A stretch of DNA of 18,457 bases from an uncultured Pseudomonadota bacterium (GCA_937884235.1 CALGBT010000389.1:1-18457); one strand, 5' to 3'; positions 7,103-14,839 are shown, numbered from the stretch's first letter. The notes: generated from the letters alone by a model not told the origin. Numbers and translations are program-made.

Positions 7103-7246
7103 CAGGCACTACCTCTTTGCCGCGGTCCGTCCCGGCCGGGCCCGACTGGGCTGACCGAACCGGAAAGTAGCATGACACAGACCTATGCGAAATGGTACTT
7201 TCTGACCAGTTGAGACCGGCCGCGACTGCGGCAACGCCGGAGGTGC

Positions 7247-8476
7247 ATGTTGAAACGTAGAATAGCAGTGATGGGGTTCTTTATCGTCTGGCTGGCCTCC
7301 GGCTGGTGCCTGGCGGCACCGCCGGAGCGCCTCGGCGGACTTCCCGTGGTGGTGCTCAAGGGAACACATTATGAGCGCGGGGTGGCTCACGGGGCGGCTC
7401 TTCACAAGCAGATCGTGGACCTGGTGGACAACTATCTGGCGCAGAAGACTGCCAGTCCACTGCTCTTCCTCCTGATGTTGCAGCAGGTGGCACCACTCAT
7501 TGACGCAGGAGATGGTTTCCAGGATGAGGCCCGGGGGATCGTCGATGGTGCCAAACAAGCCAACAATGGAACCTTTCGCTCCCGCTATCGGGATGAAGAC
7601 TTCACCTGGCAGGAGGTGATTGCGCTGAACACCTATGTGGACTACATCGGCACTGCCTGTTCTTCTGTCTCTGTTTGGGGTGGTGCCACTGCGGATGGTG
7701 CTTTGAAGGGTGGGGCCGTCCTCGCCCGGAATCTCGACTGGAGCCTCTCGCCGGACCTGCTGCGGAACCAGGCGCTCTTTGTCCACCTCCCTTCGGAGGC
7801 CGGTGAGCAGCCCTTTCTGTCGGTGGGTTTTGCCGGCTTCCTGGGGTGCCTCTCCTGCGTCAACCAGGCTGGCCTGGGGGCTTTTCTCAATCTGGGCTAT
7901 GGTGATAGGGCCGGAACTTTCCCGCCCCGGGAGAAGTTCCTTCCCGCGGCCCTGGCATTTCGGCGGGCAGTGGAGACGGTGGCCCCGGAAGGGACCTCTC
8001 TGCTGGACCATTTCGTTACGCTCCTCACTGCTCGCCATCACATTGGCAGTTTCATCATCCATGCCATCGCGCCGCGGGAGCCTGGCAAAGACGCTGCCGT
8101 GGTGGTGGAGTTGCAGGAAGGCACTCACGCAGTTCGCCGGGCGGGGGATGACAAGCAGTTCGCCAGTCCCGTGCTGGTTGCCACCAACCACAATCGCCTG
8201 GCGGGCAAAGCGCGCGCCTGCCAGCGCTACTCAATTGCCGTTGCTGGGGCCGCAACTACGGGCCGGGTGTTTGCCCCCGACAACCTCTGGCAACTGCTGA
8301 CCAAGATGCAGCGGAGCGATACCATGCAGCGCATGCTGCTGGTGCCCGCCACAGGAGAGTTCCGGCTGTCGGTGCGACAGGCCGGATCGGGTGCCATCAA
8401 GAAGGTCAAGGCACTGGTCAGCCAGCCCTTTGCAGCCGTGGAATCCATCACCCTCAAGGAGCTATTCACCCCCTGA
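7247..8476 (+). CDS. Exported C45-type Ntn-hydrolase / acyltransferase-like protein (409 aa)
   Basis: Start ATG 7247 follows GGAGG with only 3 bases between; the next codon, TTG 7250, would give better spacing and loses one residue. Residues 1-23 form a signal peptide (CLA/APPERL). The motif GTACSSVSVWG places the presumed nucleophile at Cys138, followed by GGAVLARNLDW (155-165), the pattern of peptidase C45 (acyl-CoA:6-aminopenicillanate acyltransferase-like) and choloylglycine-hydrolase-like proteins. An N-terminal 'LKGTHYERGVAHG' (38-50) and a late 'ATNHNRLAG' are also typical. In this superfamily the enzyme cuts itself before the Cys, so about 110 residues after the signal would be a propeptide. 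Substrates are usually N-acyl amides or beta-lactam-like amides; the real one is unknown. It lies upstream of mlaE but the Mla genes have their own promoter, so the pairing may be coincidental. Confidence 0.88.
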   Translation: MLKRRIAVMGFFIVWLASGWCLAAPPERLGGLPVVVLKGTHYERGVAHGAALHKQIVDLVDNYLAQKTASPLLFLLMLQQVAPLIDAGDGFQDEARGIVDGAKQANNGTFRSRYRDEDFTWQEVIALNTYVDYIGTACSSVSVWGGATADGALKGGAVLARNLDWSLSPDLLRNQALFVHLPSEAGEQPFLSVGFAGFLGCLSCVNQAGLGAFLNLGYGDRAGTFPPREKFLPAALAFRRAVETVAPEGTSLLDHFVTLLTARHHIGSFIIHAIAPREPGKDAAVVVELQEGTHAVRRAGDDKQFASPVLVATNHNRLAGKARACQRYSIAVAGAATTGRVFAPDNLWQLLTKMQRSDTMQRMLLVPATGEFRLSVRQAGSGAIKKVKALVSQPFAAVESITLKELFTP

Positions 8477-8494
8477 ACCCGGAGAGCACCTTTT

Positions 8495-8523
8495 TAGACA
8501 GTGTCCCCAACCGCCCTTATGAT
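8495..8523 (+). promoter_or_regulatory. Strong sigma70-type promoter for the mla operon
   Basis: TAGACA (8495-8500, five of six) and TATGAT (8518-8523, five of six) are separated by exactly 17 bases. Transcription should begin near 8530, giving a leader of about 45 bases before the TTG start of mlaE. It begins 19 bases after the stop codon of the hydrolase gene. Confidence 0.65.
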
Positions 8524-8536
8524 CAGAAGCAATGCT

Positions 8537-8572
8537 AACGCGCGCGGTGTGCGCTGCGCACGGGAGGGCGTT
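8537..8572 (+). other. Leader hairpin enclosing the mlaE ribosome binding site
   Basis: An outer stem AACGC (8537-8541) with GCGTT (8568-8572) encloses an inner hairpin GTGCG-CTG-CGCAC (8549-8561). The GGGAGG ribosome site (8562-8567) lies between the two stems, and a run of six T (8571-8576) runs straight into the TTG start. The fold could hold the ribosome site in a partly closed loop and tune mlaE translation, or act as an attenuator because a T-run follows. The stems are short, so stability must be computed. Confidence 0.35.
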
Positions 8573-8574
8573 TT

Positions 8575-9324
8575 TTGCTTAGAGCAGTCATCAACTTCTT
8601 GGACGAACTGGGCAGGATTGTCCTCATGTTCTTCCAGGTCCTCTACTGGTCCTTCCGGCCGCCCTTTCGATTCGGGCTGTTCATGCGCTCCATGGAGTTT
8701 GTCGGCGTCGGCTCGCTCTTCATTATCATTCTCACCGGCAGTTTCACTGGTGCGGTAATGGCCCTGCAGGGCATCTATGCTTTTGGCATCCTGGAAATGG
8801 AGGCCATGGTCGGGGGCAGCGTGGCGCTGGCCCTCGCCCGTGAACTCTCGCCAGTCCTCGCTGCGCTGATGGTGACGGGTCGCGTCGGCTCGTCCATGGC
8901 AACGGAGATCGGTACCATGCGGGTCACCGAACAGATTGACGCGATGGAGACCCTGGCCGTCAACCCGATCCAGTATCTCATTGTGCCTCGCGTCTGGGCA
9001 ACCACCATCATGCTACCCGCGCTCTGCGTCATATTCACCTTCGTGGGAATGGTTGGGTGTTACCTGGTGGCAGTGGTCTGGTTCCAAGTCGACTATGGTC
9101 TCTTCATGGCCTACATCAAGAGTTTCATGGGGTCCGAGGACATCATCAACGGCGTCATCAAGGCCTCTGTTTTCGGCACTGGACTATCGGTAATCGGCTG
9201 TTACAAAGGCTACACCGCGGATGGCGGTGCCAGAGGAGTCGGCGCTGCGACCACAACCGCGGTGGTGCTGGCCTCAGTGATGATCTTTGTGCTGGACTAT
9301 CTGTTGACCGCAATGATGTTTTAG
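8575..9324 (+). CDS. mlaE: MlaE-type lipid ABC transporter permease (249 aa)
   Basis: TTG 8575 is the start: GGAGG at 8563-8567 is 7 bases upstream and the protein length fits the family (about 250-260). It is a membrane protein with about five hydrophobic segments. The conserved MlaE stretch is obvious: GSFTGAVMALQ near residue 60, then ELSPVLAALMVTGRVGSSMATEIG and MRVTEQIDAMETLAVNP (about 96-140). There is no N-terminal STAS-type extension, so any MlaB partner would have to be encoded elsewhere. It is the inner-membrane core of a Mla complex that moves phospholipids between the inner and outer membranes, acting with the ATPase and MCE protein encoded next. mlaF follows after 13 bases. Confidence 0.95.
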   Translation: MLRAVINFLDELGRIVLMFFQVLYWSFRPPFRFGLFMRSMEFVGVGSLFIIILTGSFTGAVMALQGIYAFGILEMEAMVGGSVALALARELSPVLAALMVTGRVGSSMATEIGTMRVTEQIDAMETLAVNPIQYLIVPRVWATTIMLPALCVIFTFVGMVGCYLVAVVWFQVDYGLFMAYIKSFMGSEDIINGVIKASVFGTGLSVIGCYKGYTADGGARGVGAATTTAVVLASVMIFVLDYLLTAMMF

Positions 9325-9337
9325 CAGGGAGGAGCGA

Positions 9338-10123
9338 GTGTTCCAAGTAGCAGACCCCATCATTCGCCTCATGGGCCTGGACAAGGCTTTTGGTAGCCAG
9401 GCGGTGCTCAAAGGGGTCAACCTCGACATTGAAAGGGGCAAAATCACCACGATTATCGGTGGTTCCGGGTCGGGGAAATCCGTGCTTGTGAAGCACATCA
9501 TCGGTCTCCTGAAACCCGATGCGGGCCAGATCCTGTACGAAGGTACCGATATGGTCTCGCTCCGGCCGAGAGCTCTCTCCGAGATACGGCGCAATTTCGG
9601 CATGCTCTTCCAGCACTCGGCGCTTTTCGATTCCATGGATGTCGAGCAGAACATCGCCTTCCCTCTCGAGGAGCATACCAAGAAGTCTCGCCGGGAGATC
9701 CTGTCTATCGTGAAAGAGAAGCTAAGCTTGCTCGAGTTGGAGGGAATCGAACGCAAGACGCCTTCGGAACTCTCGGGCGGGATGCGCAAGCGGGTGGCAC
9801 TGGCCAGGGCCATTGTCCTTAACCCCCAGGTGATCATCTATGATGAACCGACTACGGGTCTCGACCCCATCATGACCTACAATGTCGACCAGATGATCAA
9901 GGGGGCCCAGGAGAAGCTGAAGGTCACCTCCATCGTCATCAGCCATGACATGGCCAGCACCTTCCGCATCTCAGACTATATTGCCATGCTCTACGAGGGG
10001 CGCATCATAGAATTCGGTCCACCAGATGCCATTCTCAGCAGTAACAAGGAGGAGGTCCAGCGCTTTCTGGCGGCTTCGTCATTGCCGCCACGAGCGATTG
10101 TGGCCTCAGGAGGGGAAGTATGA
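9338..10123 (+). CDS. mlaF: MlaF-type ABC transporter ATPase (261 aa)
   Basis: GTG 9338 is the start, with GGGAGG five bases upstream. All ABC ATPase motifs are present and intact: Walker A GGSGSGKS (41-48), Q-loop Gln92, signature LSGGM (145-149), Walker B VIIYDEP with Asp169 and Glu170, D-loop GLDP, and the switch His203 in ISHD. The LSGGM form followed by RKRVALARA is typical of MlaF/Mkl-type ATPases. It should sit on the cytoplasmic face and drive MlaE. It lies between mlaE and mlaD and its TGA stop overlaps the mlaD ATG by 4 bases (ATGA), so MlaF and MlaD are translationally coupled. Confidence 0.95.
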   Translation: MFQVADPIIRLMGLDKAFGSQAVLKGVNLDIERGKITTIIGGSGSGKSVLVKHIIGLLKPDAGQILYEGTDMVSLRPRALSEIRRNFGMLFQHSALFDSMDVEQNIAFPLEEHTKKSRREILSIVKEKLSLLELEGIERKTPSELSGGMRKRVALARAIVLNPQVIIYDEPTTGLDPIMTYNVDQMIKGAQEKLKVTSIVISHDMASTFRISDYIAMLYEGRIIEFGPPDAILSSNKEEVQRFLAASSLPPRAIVASGGEV

Positions 10124-11928
10124 GGGTAGGCGCAATTCGAGCCCCGGTGCTGGTGGGTGTGATGCTCATCGCCACCATTTTCGGGTTCATCTACATGGTC
10201 TCGGTGGTTAAGACCTCGGTCTTCTCCAGCGATGATACCTACCTGGTCTATGCGATTTTTGACGACGTCACCGGACTCGTGGAGAAGTCCAACGTCAACA
10301 TGGTCGGTATCCCCGTGGGCACCATTTCTTCCATCGAGCGGGTCAACACTGAGGCTGGCGTCCAGGCCAGGGTGGGGATTCGCGTCGACCGCAAAGTGAT
10401 TCTCTATGCTGGGGAAAAGGGGCCTGACGGAAGGCTGCGCGGAGCCGCAGCAGTGGTGCGAAAACAGTCGAGTATCCTAGGGGACTTCTTTCTGGCGCTG
10501 GCCCCTGGTGCATTCGGCGAGACTTTGCAGGAGGGGGACGAGATCCCCCTGGTAATTGGAGTTAGCGGCCTTGATGCAATCTTCGCCCAGATGGAGAAGA
10601 TGGAACACGTGGGTGAGCGCCTCGACCGTATCCTCGTCCACGTAGAAGAGATCTCGGGGGGACTGGCCGAAGTTATCGGTAGCGACGTCGGGAGGACCAA
10701 CCTCAAAGACATTGTTGCCAATCTCAAAGACATCAGCGGTGAATCGAAGAGCATTGCCCAACGAGCCCGCCGGGTATCGGAGGAGATCGAACGCATCGTT
10801 CAGGATGGCACCATCACTCGCATCGCCGCCAACGTCGAGGAGACCAGCCTTGATGCCCGCAAGATCGCCCAGAAGCTGGAGGCCATTGTCTCTGCCGGGG
10901 ACGTGCAGAAGCTGGTGGACACACTGGCCGAAACGGCGGGGCAGCTCAACAACGTCGGCCTGCAGCTTAACGACCTGGTGGAATCGGGAATCTCGCCACG
11001 CATCAGCCAGTTGGAGCGGATCTTCCATAACTTCGAGCGGTTCTCCCAGTTTGTCGCGGATTTCAGCGACAATAACCGGCAGACCCTCACCGATACCCTC
11101 AACAACTTCAAAGATTTCTCTGGCGGTCTCGTGACGCTGCTGCAGCGCAGCCAGGGGGACGTGGAAGCTGCCATGTCCACTGTCAAGGGGACCTTGCTCT
11201 CCGCACAGTTGTCATTGCAGAAGCTGGACGAGTCGCTGGAGAATGTCAGGGAAATCAGCGCTGGCCTGCGAGAAGGCAAAGGCTCCATCGGGCGTCTTCT
11301 TACTGACGACCGGTTGGTGGAGGAAATCGAAGAGATCGTGGCTGACACCAAGGGATTCGTGAAGAGCTACACCCTCATGAAGACCGAAGTTGAACTGGCA
11401 TCCAGCTACAACCTTTATGAGCAGTCCTTCAAGAACATCCTCTCGCTGCGCTTCCGCCCCAAGGAGGACAAGTACTATCTACTCCAGGTCGTGGACGACC
11501 CGCGAGGCTCCGTTTCAGACGTCTTCATCACCACGACGACCAACGATCCGGGCAAGCCTCCGGCGGTCAAGGAGCATGTGCAGGAAACCAGCCATGCCTT
11601 GAAGTTCTCCTTCCAGTTTGCCAAGAAGTTCTACTTCCTCACCGGCCGTTTCGGCATCATGGAGAACTCCGGCGGCCTGGGTCTTGATTTCGACTTCTTC
11701 AAGGACCGGCTGCAGTTCCAGTTTGACCTCTACGATTTCACCATGAACGACAATCCCCGGCTGCGTGGCCTCATTCAGTTTGAGGTTGCCAACCACTTCT
11801 TCGTTTCTGGTGGCGTCGACGATATCCTGAACAATGACTATCGAGACTACATGTTTGGAGCTGGACTGCGCTTCACCGATGATGACCTGAAGGCCCTGCT
11901 CCTGGCCGCACCGTCAATCAGCCCGTAG
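10120..11928 (+). CDS. mlaD: Long MlaD: MCE domain, periplasmic helix and C-terminal beta-barrel-like domain (602 aa)
   Basis: Far longer than E. coli MlaD (about 180 aa). An N-terminal membrane anchor (about 9-30) precedes an MCE domain (about 38-148: VYAIFDDVTGLVEKSNVNMVGIPVG ... SILGDFFLALAPG). Residues about 150-415 are helical with heptad-like spacing and include the motif GKGSIGRLLTDD (387-397) common in long MlaD proteins. Residues about 420-595 alternate hydrophobic and polar residues, with aromatic-rich strands (YYLLQVVDD, KFYFLTGRFGI, GLGLDFDFF, RLQFQFDLYDF, HFFVSGGVDD, GAGLRF) expected of an outer-membrane beta barrel. One protein may thus span from inner to outer membrane; a similar MlaD-barrel bridge has been described in the diderm Firmicute Veillonella. 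No MlaA or MlaC gene is nearby, as expected if a fixed bridge replaces the shuttle. Confidence 0.93.
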   Translation: MRVGAIRAPVLVGVMLIATIFGFIYMVSVVKTSVFSSDDTYLVYAIFDDVTGLVEKSNVNMVGIPVGTISSIERVNTEAGVQARVGIRVDRKVILYAGEKGPDGRLRGAAAVVRKQSSILGDFFLALAPGAFGETLQEGDEIPLVIGVSGLDAIFAQMEKMEHVGERLDRILVHVEEISGGLAEVIGSDVGRTNLKDIVANLKDISGESKSIAQRARRVSEEIERIVQDGTITRIAANVEETSLDARKIAQKLEAIVSAGDVQKLVDTLAETAGQLNNVGLQLNDLVESGISPRISQLERIFHNFERFSQFVADFSDNNRQTLTDTLNNFKDFSGGLVTLLQRSQGDVEAAMSTVKGTLLSAQLSLQKLDESLENVREISAGLREGKGSIGRLLTDDRLVEEIEEIVADTKGFVKSYTLMKTEVELASSYNLYEQSFKNILSLRFRPKEDKYYLLQVVDDPRGSVSDVFITTTTNDPGKPPAVKEHVQETSHALKFSFQFAKKFYFLTGRFGIMENSGGLGLDFDFFKDRLQFQFDLYDFTMNDNPRLRGLIQFEVANHFFVSGGVDDILNNDYRDYMFGAGLRFTDDDLKALLLAAPSISP

Positions 11929-11939
11929 CAGCTCGCTAC
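11925..11939. terminator. Small hairpin spanning both convergent stop codons
   Basis: GTAGC (11925-11929) pairs with GCTAC (11935-11939) around a 5-base loop. One arm contains the TAG stop of mlaD and the other contains the TAG stop of pepD on the opposite strand. It would work in both directions but has no T-tract, so it is a weak candidate for bidirectional termination or 3'-end protection. Confidence 0.3.
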
Positions 11940-13384
11940 AGCGCGCCAACCAGTGCCTTGAGGAAGGTGTAGAACCGCGCCGTCGAGGGGATGGAGAGGC
12001 GCTCGTCCGGGGAGTGAACATCAAACATGTCCGGGCCGATGGAGATCATGTCCATGCCCGGGTACTGCTCGCCAATAATGCCGCATTCCAAACCTGCGTG
12101 AATGGCGGTTACCACCGCCTCCTTGCCGGTGACGGCGAGGTACTGCTCCTTGGCAATGACGAGGAGCTCGGAATCAAGGTTGGGCTGCCAGCCGGGATAC
12201 CCCTCACCATGCTGTGCATCTGCACCGGCCAGCGCGGTTACGGCGCTGATTCGCTCCAGTAGACGATCCAGGGCGGAGGCCACCGATGACCGGCTCGAAT
12301 TAAGCAGCAGTGCGTGGTCATCTTCCCAGTCTACGCGGGCCAGATTGCTGGAGGTCTCCACCATTCCCGAGATCTCTTTGGACATGGTATCGACGCCATG
12401 GGGCAATGCCAGGAGCAGATTGAAGAAGTTGATGGAATCTTCCCGCTGCAACCCCTCATCGGCGCCGGCGCCGGCAAACTCGAAGAAGAAACCGCCGTCG
12501 ATGCGACCAAACTCCTGGGTCAGTTCTGGCTTCATCTCGGCGGCCAGCGATTCTAGGCGTTCTTTAAGGTCAGCGGGCCCGGCGACGATGGCCTGGGCTT
12601 CCCGGGGAATTGCATTGTGCTTATCTCCGCCCGAGAAGAGGCAGAGAGAAAACTCATCCTGCAGTGCCGCCCGGCGTAGCAGGGCGGCCAGGAATTTCAG
12701 GGCATTGCCCCGGTTCTCGTGGATGGTCAACCCGGAGTGTCCGCCCACCAGGCCCTTGACTTTCACCGAGAGGATCTGAAACTCAGGAGGCAACTCAACA
12801 AACTCCAACGGCAGGAAGGTCTCCGTATCACAGCCGCCGGCGCAGCCGACGAAGATGTAGCCTTCTTCCTCCGAATCGATGTTGATGAGGCGCCGTCCGG
12901 TGACGTAGCCTGGCTGCAGATTGGTGGCGCCAACGAGTCCCGTTTCCTCTTCGATAGTGCAGAGAATCTCCAGGGGGGGATTGGCAACTTCAGGGTCTTC
13001 GGCCAGAGCCATGGCCAGGGCCAGACCGATGCCGTTGTCGGCCCCGAGGGTGGTGCCTTGAGCCTTGAGCCAGTCACCATCTCGCACGATGTTCAATGGC
13101 TCCGTGAGAAAATCGAAGGTGACGTCATTGTTCTTCTCGCCCACCATATCAAGGTGGCCCTGCAGGACCAGGGTGGGCGCATTCTCCTTGCCGGCGGCCC
13201 CCGGGACCCGAACCAGGAGGTTGCCAACGCCATCAACCTCTGTGTCAAAAGCGTGCTCTTTGGCCCAGCCGATCATGAATTCCCGCGCCTGGGCTTCGTG
13301 TCCCGATGGGCGGGGGACCTGAGTAAGTGCCGCAAAGTTCTTCCAGACTACGCGTGGTTCGAGGCCTTCGAATGCATTGCTCAT
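11936..13384 (-). CDS. pepD: Aminoacyl-histidine dipeptidase / M20C peptidase (482 aa)
   Basis: ATG 13384 is preceded by GGAGG at 5 bases. The 482-residue length matches PepD (about 485). Metal-binding and catalytic residues of the M20 family are in place: QGHLDMV (His77, Asp79), TLGADNGIG (Asp116), TIEEETG (Glu145-146), INIDSEEEG around 170, HAGLECG (His429) and DVHSPDE (His456). It is a cytoplasmic two-metal peptidase that splits dipeptides such as Xaa-His (carnosine-like) during peptide turnover. It sits 31 bases downstream of the DUF507 gene and is probably co-transcribed with it. It runs convergently into mlaD with only 7 bases between stop codons. Confidence 0.95.
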   Translation of the reverse strand: MSNAFEGLEPRVVWKNFAALTQVPRPSGHEAQAREFMIGWAKEHAFDTEVDGVGNLLVRVPGAAGKENAPTLVLQGHLDMVGEKNNDVTFDFLTEPLNIVRDGDWLKAQGTTLGADNGIGLALAMALAEDPEVANPPLEILCTIEEETGLVGATNLQPGYVTGRRLINIDSEEEGYIFVGCAGGCDTETFLPLEFVELPPEFQILSVKVKGLVGGHSGLTIHENRGNALKFLAALLRRAALQDEFSLCLFSGGDKHNAIPREAQAIVAGPADLKERLESLAAEMKPELTQEFGRIDGGFFFEFAGAGADEGLQREDSINFFNLLLALPHGVDTMSKEISGMVETSSNLARVDWEDDHALLLNSSRSSVASALDRLLERISAVTALAGADAQHGEGYPGWQPNLDSELLVIAKEQYLAVTGKEAVVTAIHAGLECGIIGEQYPGMDMISIGPDMFDVHSPDERLSIPSTARFYTFLKALVGAL

Positions 13385-13415
13385 GGGATCCTCCAGCGGG
13401 CAGGTTAGCGGCGAA

Positions 13416-13940
13416 CTACTTGAGTTTCTTGAGACGTTCCAGTTTATCCTTCTTCTGCTGGTATTCGACTTCCCAGCTTACGGTGCCTTCGGCATCTTCC
13501 AGGTTCTTGATCTGCTTGCGAACCTCTTTGTCGACCTCTTCAGTGATGTTCATGTGCTTCTTCAGAATTGGTGCGATGGCCTTGTTCAGCACATGGTCTT
13601 CGCCCCAAACCTCATCCACATGACCGCTGGAGAACATGATCTCGATCATCTGCTCGATGATGTAGTCGAGGCCCTCGTCGTCCATGCCGAAGTTGCGTTC
13701 CTTGGCCAGGTTACGGCGGATGCGGCCCAACGCCGAGTAGTCAAGCCCTCGTTTGTCCGCCATGTCCTTGGCAGCTTCGTTTATCTCACGATGCATGCGC
13801 ATGTATTCCAGGAGAACCGACTCAAGATCCTTGCGGGCTTCATCGATCTCTGCAGGGTCGACTTCCACCAGGTTTTCTTTGATTAGTCGGTCAAGAATTT
13901 CGAGCGCCGCAGGCTCGACTTTGCCACGATATATTCTCAT
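13416..13940 (-). CDS. DUF507 family protein (174 aa)
   Basis: ATG 13940 has GAGG 8 bases upstream. The sequence follows the DUF507 pattern throughout. It starts 'MRIYRGKVEPAALEILDRL', with a central LEYMRMHREINEAAKDMADKRGLDYSALGRIRR region (about 45-80), then FGMDDEGLDYIIEQMIE (about 84-100), SSGHVDEVWGEDHVL (about 104-118) and a Lys-rich coiled C-terminus (about 140-174). The protein is entirely helical and charged, has no signal peptide, and so is cytoplasmic. The family is widespread in deltaproteobacterial and related lineages, and I know of no function for it. It is followed by pepD. Confidence 0.92.
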   Translation of the reverse strand: MRIYRGKVEPAALEILDRLIKENLVEVDPAEIDEARKDLESVLLEYMRMHREINEAAKDMADKRGLDYSALGRIRRNLAKERNFGMDDEGLDYIIEQMIEIMFSSGHVDEVWGEDHVLNKAIAPILKKHMNITEEVDKEVRKQIKNLEDAEGTVSWEVEYQQKKDKLERLKKLK

Positions 13941-13968
13941 TGGGGCATCCTCATTTCAAAGTGCGTTT

Positions 13969-13997
13969 GCTATAGCACAGCGTCCACGCGTAGGCAA
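13969..13997 (-). promoter_or_regulatory. Candidate promoter for the DUF507-pepD operon
   Basis: On the minus strand TTGCCT (13997-13992) and TATAGC (13974-13969) are separated by 17 bases, each with four of six consensus matches. A start near 13962 would leave a short leader containing GAGG before ATG 13940. The spacing is ideal but both hexamers are only moderate. Confidence 0.35.
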
Positions 13998-14027
13998 CAA
14001 CATTTGGGGGACTACAAGCGGAAAGCG

Positions 14028-14056
14028 TTTCCATTTTCTGCACACCTGTCTATGCT
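14028..14056 (+). promoter_or_regulatory. Weak candidate promoter for the MXAN_5187-like gene
   Basis: TTTCCA (14028-14033) and TATGCT (14051-14056), four of six each, are 17 bases apart, and a start near 14063 would precede the ribosome site (GGGAGAGAGG, 14069-14078). It is placed back to back with the DUF507 promoter candidate. Hexamer matches are modest. Confidence 0.25.
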
Positions 14057-14080
14057 TGCTAGTGGTGTGGGAGAGAGGCT

Positions 14081-14830
14081 ATGGCCGCGAAACGACATGA
14101 ATCCAAGTACGAGGCATCCAAGACGCTCAAGGATGCCATGGAACTAGAGTTGGCCGAGCTCGATGCTCGCATCGCTCGGCTGCGCGTCCTCTATGACCAG
14201 TACTTCATGGGCATCGAGAGGATGGAACCAACCTATCTGCGTAGCGAGGTAGACAAGATCTTTCGTCGTTCTCAGGTTCTGCGGCGCGGTAGTACTGTCT
14301 TTAAGTTCCGCTTTCGCAGCCTGCAGCAGAGGTACACAGCATACCGGAGTTACTGGGACCGGGTAGTCAGGATGATTGAAGACGGGCAGATACGACGGGG
14401 CGTCAATGTCATGGGCGGGCGGACCCCAGCAGGGGAGGGGGTTGAAGACATCCCCGATGAGGTTGGCGATCGAAGTGGCCCCCAAGAGTCGCTGGTGTCG
14501 AAGCGCCGGCGCTTCCGCCGACGGGAAGGGGACGCCGACCCCGCGTTGGCCAACGCTGCCGAGGTTGCTGCGGACCAGCTACGAGAGAAGACATCGCCGG
14601 GACGAACGGAGTTCGCGCCGGGGGAAGTGCAAGCGCTCTACGACTGTCTGATGCGCGAGAAGAAGCGCGTCGGGGAAAATACGGAGAGCCTCTCCGCTAG
14701 CGTCGTGCAGAGGAGCGTTGAGCGGATCCTGGAAAAGGTCCCCGAGGGCAAACGGGTCAACTTCCGGGTGGTCTGTGACGATGGGCAGGTGAGTGTCAAG
14801 GCCGTCGTCAAGAAGGACAAAGAGGGGTGA
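14081..14830 (+). CDS. Protein resembling the MXAN_5187 C-terminal region (249 aa)
   Basis: ATG 14081 follows a GA-rich ribosome site. Residues about 18-105 form a helical block ('ELELAELDARIARLRVLYDQYFMGIERMEPTYLR' then 'FRFRSLQQRYTAYRSYWDRVVRMIEDG'). Residues about 180-245 form a second block (EVQALYDCLMREKKRVGEN ... VNFRVVCDDGQVSVKAVVKK) ending in beta-like segments. A Gly/Pro/Arg-rich linker (about 110-175, with KRRRFRRRE at 141-149) joins them. This two-block layout is what I recall of the C-terminal region of Myxococcus MXAN_5187, here alone, without a sensor or membrane part. It has no signal peptide and should be cytoplasmic. Role unknown; the basic, helical character would allow nucleic-acid or protein binding. 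It is divergent from DUF507-pepD and convergent with the Rrf2 gene. Confidence 0.8.
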   Translation: MAAKRHESKYEASKTLKDAMELELAELDARIARLRVLYDQYFMGIERMEPTYLRSEVDKIFRRSQVLRRGSTVFKFRFRSLQQRYTAYRSYWDRVVRMIEDGQIRRGVNVMGGRTPAGEGVEDIPDEVGDRSGPQESLVSKRRRFRRREGDADPALANAAEVAADQLREKTSPGRTEFAPGEVQALYDCLMREKKRVGENTESLSASVVQRSVERILEKVPEGKRVNFRVVCDDGQVSVKAVVKKDKEG

Positions 14831-14839
14831 GCACGCAGT

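Noticed and set aside
7103..7246. Divergent spacer searched for promoters of the four-gene operon and of the hydrolase gene
   Set aside because: Only poor hexamer pairs were found (for example ATGACA-18-TACTTT on the plus strand). A 10-base CCCGGCCGGG palindrome at 7131-7140 is unremarkable in GC-rich DNA.
7247..7316. Possible lipoprotein signal in the C45-type hydrolase
   Set aside because: The Cys after SGW at residue 21 lacks a proper lipobox; a Sec signal cleaved after CLA fits better.
7109..8191. A 360-codon open frame on the minus strand
   Set aside because: It is antisense to the C45-type hydrolase gene, which has a signal peptide and catalytic motif; the minus frame resembles no protein family.
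12719..13408. A 229-codon open frame on the plus strand
   Set aside because: It is antisense to pepD, which has every catalytic residue of its family.
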